Origin: Methanobrevibacter sp.
GTDB taxonomy: Archaea; Methanobacteriota; Methanobacteria; Methanobacteriales; Methanobacteriaceae
DNA length: 55,887 nucleotides
Direction of reading: 5' to 3'
Assembly (NCBI GenBank): GCA_017646885.1
Contig: JAGCLR010000373.1
Coordinates: 1 to 55,887, forward strand
Under the pieces are notes generated by a model. It saw only the letters and a program-made list of their open reading frames with translations. It was not told the DNA's origin and did no database searches. Positions 48,652 through 55,887 of this stretch are shown piece after piece. A program made the translations under genes and the position numbers. Each line of letters starts with the position of its first letter. Position 1 is the stretch's first letter.

Positions 48652-49300
48652 CTCTTATGTTTTTTATATAAAAAACTCTGTTAATAGGTTCTTTAATAGC
48701 ATATTTAAAATCATCTGGCACATGCACATACTTACCTGTTTTATCGTCTAAATAACTGTTTCTGATTCTTTTTTTGTTGTAATAAACACCTTTTTTTAAT
48801 TCTTCTTCTGTTAATTTTAAAACATCTTTAAAAATGTAGTCAAAGTATTCTTTTTTTGAAAAATTTTTTTCTGTAACTAATGTTTTGTTCTTATCAATGT
48901 CCTCTTCATAAATCTGATAAATTTTGTCATTGTCATGCTCTAAGTTTTTCAAAAAAGAATCAAAATTATAAGGTTTGTAATATTCATCATATTCATGAAT
49001 AAGGTCTAAAAGATAATTAACAAATTTAATAGAATATTCTCTATTGTCAAATTCATCGTCTTCACCTTCGAAAAATCTAGTACAAATCTCATCACTAATA
49101 CATTCTTCACAAATTTGTTTAGCAGTGTGTAGTGCTGTTTCCTCATCTTTTTCAAAGAAGGCTGGCAATAACTCTTCTTTAAAAAGATCATAAGTACAAG
49201 TTGGTTCTAGGTGATTATTTCTAGTATAACAATATCTTAAGTTTACAACCATCATTCTACATAAAACATGAGAATCTATTTCAATAATTTTCTTTTCCAT
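48635..49300 (-). CDS. Unknown acidic protein
   Basis: 221 residues rich in Asp, Glu, Tyr and Phe with an N-terminal helical, Cys-containing domain (HVLCRMMVVNLRYCYTRNN). No family recognised. AGGTGGAAAT precedes the ATG. Confidence 0.7.
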   Translation of the reverse strand: MEKKIIEIDSHVLCRMMVVNLRYCYTRNNHLEPTCTYDLFKEELLPAFFEKDEETALHTAKQICEECISDEICTRFFEGEDDEFDNREYSIKFVNYLLDLIHEYDEYYKPYNFDSFLKNLEHDNDKIYQIYEEDIDKNKTLVTEKNFSKKEYFDYIFKDVLKLTEEELKKGVYYNKKRIRNSYLDDKTGKYVHVPDDFKYAIKEPINRVFYIKNIRGEKNE

Positions 49301-49339
49301 ATTTCCACCTAAATTTCTCTAAATTCCGTATCTTGGACC

Positions 49340-50203
49340 TTACCCCAAGTAAATCTTCTTGTCAGTTTGTTTTACATAATAGACATTTACTTTGTTTCCT
49401 AATTCTAATAAATCATTTTTAGACATTTTAATTATTCCTTTATCTGCATCAATAACTTCAGGTGAAGTCCAAAATGATGTTGGTTTATCAAATTTCCACT
49501 TAACATAGAAGTTTGTATCTATAGGATTTGAAACATATCCGACGCCTTCTTCATTAAAGCTAACTAACTCTATTTGTTCTCTTCCAGCTGGATTGTAATA
49601 TCTTAAAACAACTTCTCTATAATGATCTTGCAATTCTTTTCTACTATAATGAGCTGCGAAATTTCCCTCTCGCCCCCACTTATAAGCCGATTCTTCCTGT
49701 TCATCAACGTAGCTGTGTTTTGAAAGATAAACAACCATCTTGTCTTTATCAGAATAACAAGTTGAGACTATATATGGATAATATGGAATAACATCTAATA
49801 ACGTATCAAAATGTATTTCTTTTGTAATATACACATGTTTTTTGTTAAGCTCTTTTAATGTTTTGTATTCTTTTCCAAAATACTCATATGTATAAGTTTT
49901 CTTTTCTCTTTCTCCAGACTTTAATCTCTTGTCTTTTACCTTTTCAATATGTTCAATTACTTTAAATGCGTCACATTTTTTAGCAACAAAATTTTGATTA
50001 AATTCTGTAACCTCGATTCTCATATGTTGATACATGACTCCACCAGTTCTTCTCTTAAACTCAATAAAGTCTTGCATCTCATCTGAATAATAAACATGAA
50101 CATTTTCATCACCAAATTTTACTGGGTTGCCATCTCGATCATACCAACCACCCATACCACCAATATGGTCACATAAATCACATTTTCCACTATAAATACT
50201 CAT
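49340..50203 (-). CDS. Unknown protein with N-terminal Cys motif
   Basis: 287 residues. CDLCDHIGGMGGWYDRDGNPV at the start could bind zinc with later Cys/His. Central helices are followed by a C-terminal beta domain. It is the first gene of its unit, behind AAAGGAGATTTAGAA. No family recognised. Confidence 0.7.
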   Translation of the reverse strand: MSIYSGKCDLCDHIGGMGGWYDRDGNPVKFGDENVHVYYSDEMQDFIEFKRRTGGVMYQHMRIEVTEFNQNFVAKKCDAFKVIEHIEKVKDKRLKSGEREKKTYTYEYFGKEYKTLKELNKKHVYITKEIHFDTLLDVIPYYPYIVSTCYSDKDKMVVYLSKHSYVDEQEESAYKWGREGNFAAHYSRKELQDHYREVVLRYYNPAGREQIELVSFNEEGVGYVSNPIDTNFYVKWKFDKPTSFWTSPEVIDADKGIIKMSKNDLLELGNKVNVYYVKQTDKKIYLG

Positions 50204-50357
50204 TTCTAAATCTCCTTTCGCCTTTTAGGCTATAAAATCGCTCTTTTGGAGCTACTTTTTAAGTTATATACTAGTAAATAGTTCGAAATATTGAAAATTT
50301 ACTCATTTTTCCTTATAAAAATCAAGGGTTTTTAACTTTGTTTTATTTTCAGGGTAA

Positions 50358-50386
50358 ATTATACCTTAAACAAAATTGAGTGTAAA
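50358..50386 (-). promoter_or_regulatory. Minus-strand promoter with inverted repeat
   Basis: TTTACA (50386-50381), 17-base spacer, TATAAT (50363-50358). GGTA/TACC arms (50353-50365) surround the -10. The leader to 50203 is about 150 nt and holds two tiny hairpins (GCTC/GAGC, GCCT/AGGC). Confidence 0.7.
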
Positions 50387-50408
50387 AAACGCTTAATTTT
50401 ATAAGGAA

Positions 50409-50720
50409 TTACTTTTTTTGGTTTTTTAATAAGAAGTCCACAGCTTGAAGTTCTGGTTTTGTAGGTCTAAGATGAAATTCCCATCCCTCATGTCCTTCTC
50501 GATAATATCTTGTTAGCCACCAGTGCTTTCCAACTATAGCTAAGCTTAGATCAACTTGTGCTGAATCTGATTCATTATCATAATTAAAATTCTCTGCTGC
50601 TTCTACAAAATCAGATATAAAAATATATCCTTCTGCGTTTCTTATAAATTTAATATTCTTTACACTGTGATTTGTTTTCTTCAGTGCTTCTTTTGTTTCT
50701 TTTAATAAATTAACTAACAT
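50409..50720 (-). CDS. Unknown protein
   Basis: 103 residues; SLAIVGKHWWLTRYYREGHEGWEFH is the distinctive part. Starts two bases after the dUTPase stop. No family recognised. Confidence 0.65.
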   Translation of the reverse strand: MLVNLLKETKEALKKTNHSVKNIKFIRNAEGYIFISDFVEAAENFNYDNESDSAQVDLSLAIVGKHWWLTRYYREGHEGWEFHLRPTKPELQAVDFLLKNQKK

Positions 50721-50722
50721 GA

Positions 50723-51220
50723 TTACTTACCTGTACTACCAATACCACCTGTTCGAACTGCAGTTGTTGTATCATCAGAGGTTACACAGAAAGGTAAGAA
50801 AATACCTTGAACAACACGGTCTCCCGCTGCCACTGCATAATCTTTAAAACCAGGAACCAACTTTAACATCATGTGTCCTTCGTTAGGGCTACATTGGTAA
50901 TCTGCGTCAATTACCCCTATTGTGTTGGCCAAAGATACCCCTGTTTTAAATCCAACTCCGCTTCGAGGTACAATAGCTAAGAACACATCATTTGGCATAA
51001 TAGCTCTTATACCTAAAGGAATTGTTATAGGAGAGTCTCCTCTGTTTAATATGAAATCTAATGGAGAATAAAAATCATAGCCCGCAGAACCTATAGACCC
51101 TCTTTCTGGAAGATGTAGATTATCATAAGCTTTTATGATGTCTTCTTCTTCCATGTAAGGGAAAAGGTTTTTTGTGTCTTTTATAAATTGTTCCTTAGAT
51201 ACTTTTTCAAATTTAATCAT
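50723..51220 (-). CDS. dut: dUTPase
   Basis: GSAGYDFYSP (motif 1), VPRSGVGFKTGVSLANTIGVIDADYQ (motifs 2-3), GDRVVQGIFLP (motif 4) and RTGGIGSTGK (motif 5) are all present in order, so this trimeric enzyme should hydrolyse dUTP to dUMP, the substrate for ThyX. An N-terminal extension of about 35 residues is present. Overlaps the cysteine desulfurase gene by eight bases. Confidence 0.9.
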   Translation of the reverse strand: MIKFEKVSKEQFIKDTKNLFPYMEEEDIIKAYDNLHLPERGSIGSAGYDFYSPLDFILNRGDSPITIPLGIRAIMPNDVFLAIVPRSGVGFKTGVSLANTIGVIDADYQCSPNEGHMMLKLVPGFKDYAVAAGDRVVQGIFLPFCVTSDDTTTAVRTGGIGSTGK

Positions 51221-52439
51221 TGTTTGTTTCCCCTTCTAATTGTAAAATTTTTTCATTTATTTCTTTTATATCTTGTAACTGTAAAACCAACTGGTCTATA
51301 TCTTTTTTTGTAGTGTATTTACAGAAAGATATTCTTATAGTATTTCTAATTTCTTTTTCAGTTAAACCTAATGCTGATAGTACATGAGAAGGATTAAATC
51401 CTCCCTCTGTTTCATCGTGCTCTGAATCACACGCGGAAGCTGCGCTCACTCCTATTCCTCTCATAGCTAAGTCCATCGCCAAAGAGTCAGAATTTATTAT
51501 TTGGCTAAAATTAAGAGAAATTATATTACGATGTTCTGGTACTGCATTTAATTTACATTTGCCCCCAAATGCTTCATTTAACTTTACTTGTAAATAATAA
51601 TATAGGTTTTCATAATATTCCTTATAAGATTCTTGGCTCATTAATTTTACAGCTTCGCACATACCTACTATACCAGCTACATTCATGGTGCCACCACGAA
51701 GTCCTAATTCCTGAGCCCCTCCCACAACCAAGCCATTGTTTTTTAACAGGTCTAACCAGTTATCATTGGCCACTAAACAGCCAACTCCTTCTGGTCCATA
51801 TATTTTGTGACTTGAAAAAGTAAAAAAGCTTGCATGTGGAAATAGTTTTTTAAAGTGTAGATAATCTCCTCCATAACTAACTAGTTGTGTGCAATCTACC
51901 AGAGTTGGAATGTTTCGTAAAGAAGCTTGATCTGCAATTTTAGCCACTTCATTAGTGCTTCCTAACTCATTATTAACTGCCATCACACATATCAACATGG
52001 TGTCTTTTCTGATGTAATTTTTTAATATATCTGCACAAATTCTGCCATTTGCCCCAGGTCTTATATACTGAACTTCAAAACCTAGTTTTTCTAATTGTTT
52101 ACAAGGGTTGATAACGGAGTCGTGTTCTGTTGCTCCACAGATAATATGTCTGCGTTGTTCTTTTTTATTTTCTTTACATAGTTCGGCATAAGCCAACCCT
52201 TTAATAACCATATTATTACTTTCTGTTGCTCCAGAAGTAAATACTATGTTAAATGGAGATGTTTCAAAAATTTTTGCCACATCTCTTCTTTCTTCTTCAA
52301 TAATTTCTGAAGCCTTAATACCAAAATTATGTATAGAACGAGAATTTCCTACAAAATCCTCGCTTAAATATGGCTTCATAGCTTTAAATACTCTTTTATC
52401 TACAGGAGTATTGCTAGCTGCATCTAAAAATATATCCAC
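51213..52439 (-). CDS. Cysteine desulfurase (NifS/IscS-like)
   Basis: 408 residues of the class V PLP fold: TSGATESNN, ATEHDSV with His106, VDCTQ with Asp182 and Gln185, SSHKIYGPEG with the PLP lysine 212, and SAASACDSE with the catalytic Cys337 near the C-terminus. All key residues are present, so it should release sulfur from cysteine as a persulfide. A phage copy is unusual; possible uses are thiolation of tRNA or DNA, or iron-sulfur assembly. It sits between a small unknown gene and dut. Confidence 0.9.
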   Translation of the reverse strand: MDIFLDAASNTPVDKRVFKAMKPYLSEDFVGNSRSIHNFGIKASEIIEEERRDVAKIFETSPFNIVFTSGATESNNMVIKGLAYAELCKENKKEQRRHIICGATEHDSVINPCKQLEKLGFEVQYIRPGANGRICADILKNYIRKDTMLICVMAVNNELGSTNEVAKIADQASLRNIPTLVDCTQLVSYGGDYLHFKKLFPHASFFTFSSHKIYGPEGVGCLVANDNWLDLLKNNGLVVGGAQELGLRGGTMNVAGIVGMCEAVKLMSQESYKEYYENLYYYLQVKLNEAFGGKCKLNAVPEHRNIISLNFSQIINSDSLAMDLAMRGIGVSAASACDSEHDETEGGFNPSHVLSALGLTEKEIRNTIRISFCKYTTKKDIDQLVLQLQDIKEINEKILQLEGETNND

Positions 52440-52449
52440 TTTGCCCTCC

Positions 52450-52737
52450 CTAATGAATGCCTAATGTATTTTTTACTACTCTAAGAGCTAGATCATCACA
52501 TCTGTTATTAATAAAAGAAACAATATTCTTAAAATTAGTTTTATGGTCTACTCTTAAAGTAATAACATTGGTTTTTGTTTTGTGGTCAGATATTCTAAAT
52601 AATAAAGAGCACTCACCTGATCTAATCTTAAAATACCAAGAATCTGTTGAACCAGATTTTCTCTCTTCTAAAATATATCCTCTTTTTTCCACTATATTTT
52701 TTATTGTATTTCTAATTGTATCGATTGTAGTTGACAT
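52450..52737 (-). CDS. Unknown small protein
   Basis: ATG 52737 lies behind AAGGAGGTAGATGGT; 95 residues with TKTNVITLRVDHKTNFKNIVSFI. It is the first gene after a consensus promoter. No family recognised. Confidence 0.65.
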   Translation of the reverse strand: MSTTIDTIRNTIKNIVEKRGYILEERKSGSTDSWYFKIRSGECSLLFRISDHKTKTNVITLRVDHKTNFKNIVSFINNRCDDLALRVVKNTLGIH

Positions 52738-52761
52738 ACCATCTACCTCCTTGTCAATTGT

Positions 52762-52790
52762 ATTATACACGAAATAAATTACTATGTCAA
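52762..52790 (-). promoter_or_regulatory. Consensus minus-strand promoter
   Basis: TTGACA (52790-52785), 17-base spacer, TATAAT (52767-52762). It drives the unit with the desulfurase and dUTPase and lies just past the phosphoesterase stop. Confidence 0.9.
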
Positions 52791-52800
52791 TATCTTTCTA

Positions 52801-53460
52801 TTATTTTTTATCTTTAGGAAAAATTATTTTTCCATCTGGACCAAATTCTACGTCTCCTCGACTCTTATCTATAAAAACTTGTTTTCTAATAAACCACTCA
52901 CTAAGAAATTTTTCTTCTCTCTTTTTTGCTCTTGATTCTGCTCTTTTTAAAAAATCATCTGCCTTAACAGGATAATACTCATTCATAGCTATGTTTAAAT
53001 TAAAAAACTGGTCATCATCGAGTTTACTGCCATGTAAATGTCCGTGTAAATTATATGCCAAATATGGATTATACAGAGCCTCGTAACTAGGGTAGTGTGA
53101 TAATAGAATTTTTCCTTTAGATTCAGGTAAATAATAAGGTCCATATATTGCCTCTTTAAAACCAATCTTTTTTGCTTGAGCAATTCCATATTTATCATGA
53201 TTCCCAAATATTAAAATAAGGTTTCTGCAAACAATTTTATCTAAAAGTTTTTTGATTTCTGCACAAGGACCAAATCCCACATCTCCCACTATATATAAAG
53301 TGTCTTGAGACATTACCTTTGCATTTATGTGAGATATAATCATATTATTGTATTGGTCTAAGGTTTTAATGTACCCTAGACCAAATCTATTTAAATTAAA
53401 CCTTTCTAAGTTTAATATATTATAATGATTTAAATGTAAGTCAGAAGTTAACCAGATCAT
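52801..53460 (-). CDS. Calcineurin-like metallophosphoesterase
   Basis: TSDLHLNH, IVGDVGFG, IFGNHDKYG, LLSHYPSYE and LHGHLHGSK are the five metal-binding motifs in order, so the two-metal site is intact. 219 residues from ATG 53460; the C-terminus is Lys-rich. Similar phage enzymes act on nucleotides, DNA ends or 2',3'-cyclic phosphates; the substrate is open. Overlaps no gene but starts two bases before the stop of the helicase gene ends. Confidence 0.85.
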   Translation of the reverse strand: MIWLTSDLHLNHYNILNLERFNLNRFGLGYIKTLDQYNNMIISHINAKVMSQDTLYIVGDVGFGPCAEIKKLLDKIVCRNLILIFGNHDKYGIAQAKKIGFKEAIYGPYYLPESKGKILLSHYPSYEALYNPYLAYNLHGHLHGSKLDDDQFFNLNIAMNEYYPVKADDFLKRAESRAKKREEKFLSEWFIRKQVFIDKSRGDVEFGPDGKIIFPKDKK

Positions 53461-53461
53461 G

Positions 53462-55834
53462 TTAATTTTCTTCCCCTTTCTTCTCAAACTGTTCCATATA
53501 AATTTTGTTTAGTTCATCTCTCAACCATGTGTGCTTGATTTTAATATTACTTGTTCTACATGCTGTATTAATAGCTTTTGGTTGTCCTACTAGTATACAA
53601 TATTTTTTTGCTCTTGTTATGGCTGTGTATAACCATTCTCTTGTAAGCATCATGTAAGAAGATGTATCTAAACATACAATTGCATAATCACATTGAGAAC
53701 CTTGAAATTTGTAAGTAGTGCATGCCCAACCATGAGTTATATTACCCCATTCTTTTTGGTTTAATATAATATCTCCCACATTATCAATTCTAACAATCAT
53801 GTAATCTGATTCTATTTTAGTAATTTTTCCTAAATATCCATTGAAAATAGGAACTTGAGAACCACCAATAGTTTTAGCATGATAATTATTTTTGACCACC
53901 ATAATTTTGTCATCCACTTTGTAGGTTACCTCAAACTTAATACCACCATCCATAACTTCTACTACACAATTTCTTTTTTTACCACCATTAACTAATTGTT
54001 GAATTTCTGCATTAAACATTCTACAGCTATTCATACCCTTTGCTCTTGTGGTAACTAAGATTTGAATTTTATCAGGACTAACACCTTGTTTTAATAATTC
54101 TTTAAACTCTTCTAAAGCATTATTGTGGACGATCAAAGCTTCGGTATCACAAATTATCTTAAAATCTGATAATTCTCCTCTTATTTGAGAACCACTAAAA
54201 TCAGATTTAACCAAAGGTTTTCCTTGAGTAACCAATACAGACTGTGAAATGATTCCACTTTTAAGAGCCTGTCTTTGAATAATTGTTAAAACATTTGTTT
54301 TTACATAACCAGAAGCAAGACAGTCACTTAAAATATTTCCTACACTTATAGGAGGTAGCTGTTTGATATCTCCTAACATGATTAATTTTGATCCTGAACG
54401 AATAGCTTCTATAAGCTTTAAAAATAATTCCTCTCCTACCATTGATGTTTCATCTAAAATAATTACATCATTTAGTAAGGGGTTTTCTTTAGTAAAACCA
54501 TATTCTTCTGTTTCGGGAGAGTATTTTAATAATCTATGTATTGTTTTACCCTCTAAACCTGTGTATTCAGTTAACACACTGGCAGCTCTTCCTGATAAAG
54601 CACATTGTGCTATATTTAAATTATAGTGTTGGAAAATCTTAATAAGAGGTTTTACTGTAGAACTTTTACCTGTTCCTGAGCTACCTGTTAAAATATTAAG
54701 ATTGTTGTTTAAAATATTCCATATTGCTTGTTTCTGTTCAGGAGTATAATTAAATCCCTGCTCTTTCTCTGTTTCAGCTATAAGTTGTTCACAGACTTCT
54801 TTATCGTAATAGAATCTAGGAGCAGCTTCTTTTAATCGTTTAAACTCAGCCATGATCTTTCTTTCTATCAAACGATAGACAAACAAACCTATTTCTTTGG
54901 TTTTATTAGAATAAAAGAAACTAGGATAAGTAATACCTCTTTCTCCGTTAACTATTCGTTCATATAGTTTTTCAAATTCTTCAACACCAACAGTTTCTTC
55001 TTTGACATATTGAGCAGCATTTGCTTTTGTGATAGGATAACACACTTCTAAGATTTCATCAAAAAGATTTTCCAAAACCATACAAGAGTTTCCTTCTACA
55101 GATGCTTCTTTTTCTAGTCTATATCTAGTATAAGCCACGCATCTTTCTCTACTGTCTCTTCCAAAACCTCTAGACAATGCAATTTTATCAGCTTTTTCCC
55201 AGCCGTATCCTCTAACATATTTTATTAATAGATAAGGATTGTTTTCAATAATATCAATAACTGTATCCGCAGAACCAAATTCTCTAACTAAATTATCTAT
55301 TGCATATTTAGTTAAACCTAATCCTTTTAAACGAACATAGGCCTTACCATTGTGTATGTTATCTGAGTATCTCATGCAGATACGAGCCGCAGTGGTACGA
55401 CCTATTCCTTTTATTTTTATTAGTTCTTCAATATTGTTTGTTCTTAATAAAGCAATAGGATTGTCATAATTCTCATATAAAGACTCTATTTGTTTTTCTG
55501 TTAAAAAGAAGCTTAAGAATTTTTTCTGATCTTCTTTACTATCCATTTGATAGTCCATAGATATAAACAGTGGTCTATACTGAATTCCCCATGTTGGGTC
55601 TATAATCTCTTCTGCTTTTAAAGTATAGACAGCGTCTTGTACTAAATGAGGTAATTCTCCTCTGACAATAATGGATTTGTTTCCATAAGCAGTGTAAGCT
55701 TCATTAGGAATTTCTCCTTCTACAAGTTCAACAATATTTAATAAAACAATTGCAAATTGTCCAGAAAAGTGCACTCTATCTTTTGGATAACGATAATTAT
55801 TTAATTTTACTTTTGCTGTTATTATTGTTCCCAT
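53462..55834 (-). CDS. RecD2-like SF1B DNA helicase
   Basis: 790 residues. The N-terminus has an OB-like domain and helix-hairpin-helix motifs (ELIKIKGIGRTTAARIC about 137-153, VRGYGWEKADKIALSRG about 207-223). Walker A GSSGTGKS lies at 384-391, then VIILDETSMVG, LGDIKQLPPI and finally HGWACTTYKFQGSQ and YTAITRAKKYCILVG (motifs V-VI). This is the plan of RecD2 (no RecBC needed), a 5'-3' helicase in repair or replication. Start behind AAAGGAAAAGAAAGT. Confidence 0.9.
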   Translation of the reverse strand: MGTIITAKVKLNNYRYPKDRVHFSGQFAIVLLNIVELVEGEIPNEAYTAYGNKSIIVRGELPHLVQDAVYTLKAEEIIDPTWGIQYRPLFISMDYQMDSKEDQKKFLSFFLTEKQIESLYENYDNPIALLRTNNIEELIKIKGIGRTTAARICMRYSDNIHNGKAYVRLKGLGLTKYAIDNLVREFGSADTVIDIIENNPYLLIKYVRGYGWEKADKIALSRGFGRDSRERCVAYTRYRLEKEASVEGNSCMVLENLFDEILEVCYPITKANAAQYVKEETVGVEEFEKLYERIVNGERGITYPSFFYSNKTKEIGLFVYRLIERKIMAEFKRLKEAAPRFYYDKEVCEQLIAETEKEQGFNYTPEQKQAIWNILNNNLNILTGSSGTGKSSTVKPLIKIFQHYNLNIAQCALSGRAASVLTEYTGLEGKTIHRLLKYSPETEEYGFTKENPLLNDVIILDETSMVGEELFLKLIEAIRSGSKLIMLGDIKQLPPISVGNILSDCLASGYVKTNVLTIIQRQALKSGIISQSVLVTQGKPLVKSDFSGSQIRGELSDFKIICDTEALIVHNNALEEFKELLKQGVSPDKIQILVTTRAKGMNSCRMFNAEIQQLVNGGKKRNCVVEVMDGGIKFEVTYKVDDKIMVVKNNYHAKTIGGSQVPIFNGYLGKITKIESDYMIVRIDNVGDIILNQKEWGNITHGWACTTYKFQGSQCDYAIVCLDTSSYMMLTREWLYTAITRAKKYCILVGQPKAINTACRTSNIKIKHTWLRDELNKIYMEQFEKKGEEN

Positions 55835-55864
55835 ACTTTCTTTTCCTTTCTATTTCTTGTTTCT

Positions 55865-55870
55865 ATTATA
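55865..55870 (-). promoter_or_regulatory. -10 box of a promoter cut by the window edge
   Basis: TATAAT on the minus strand with exactly 17 bases left to the window end; the -35 would be just outside. It would drive the helicase gene. Confidence 0.5.
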
Positions 55871-55887
55871 TCTTATATTTGCTGAAC

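Overview
The window looks like part of a large tailed-phage (Caudoviricetes) genome infecting a Firmicutes-type host. It is AT-rich, nearly every gene starts behind an AGGAGG-type Shine-Dalgarno site, genes are tiny and overlap by ATGA or TAATG, and most proteins are unrecognised. Recognisable phage genes include a YonO/RdRP-like RNA polymerase fragment, ThyX, dUTPase, PhoH, a ClpP-like protease, a RecD2-like helicase, DUF3310, DUF4406, an HNH endonuclease, two DNA/SAM methyltransferases, Api92-like and GP88-like proteins, and a phage tRNA-Ser(GCT). No virion structural, terminase or integrase gene was seen.

Layout. 1-4.7 kb (+): C-terminal part of a two-barrel RNA polymerase (cut by the window edge), four unknown genes and a glycosyltransferase-like gene interrupted by one in-frame TGA, ended by a terminator. 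4.75-6.65 kb: almost 2 kb without genes, holding a hairpin-packed segment of about 1.4 kb that I read as a giant structured RNA (GOLLD/ROOL-like in character, family not identified), then a smaller pseudoknot-bearing segment. 6.65-10.7 kb (+): very small genes, each preceded by repeated structured leaders (a GGTAAAAACGCC element and a two-hairpin module). 10.8-35.05 kb (+): a dense run of about 60 small accessory genes, including a VWA/metallopeptidase-like plus MoxR-type AAA ATPase pair, two GP88-like Cys-rich proteins, two methyltransferases, OB-fold proteins and small membrane peptides.

35.05-37.67 kb: mostly non-coding convergence zone with hairpins, palindromes, a G/T-run tract, divergent consensus promoters flanking an array of AT-rich operator-like palindromes, one short phage protein on each strand, and a compact element of about 208 nt closed by a perfect 10-bp inverted repeat. 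37.67-55.83 kb (-): operons driven by near-perfect TTGACA-17-TATAAT promoters. From the right they encode RecD2-like helicase, phosphoesterase, cysteine desulfurase, dUTPase, unknown genes, tRNA-Ser, ThyX, HAD, PhoH, ClpP-like protease, a membrane metallopeptidase-like protein, DUF3310 and a run of small accessory genes.

Working together: the minus-strand genes serve DNA replication and repair, dTTP supply and host remodelling. The plus-strand block looks like host-takeover genes, probably early. The structured RNAs sit at the borders of these blocks. The standard code with TGA as stop fits almost every gene (many TGA stops overlap the next ATG); the exception is the interrupted glycosyltransferase-like gene.
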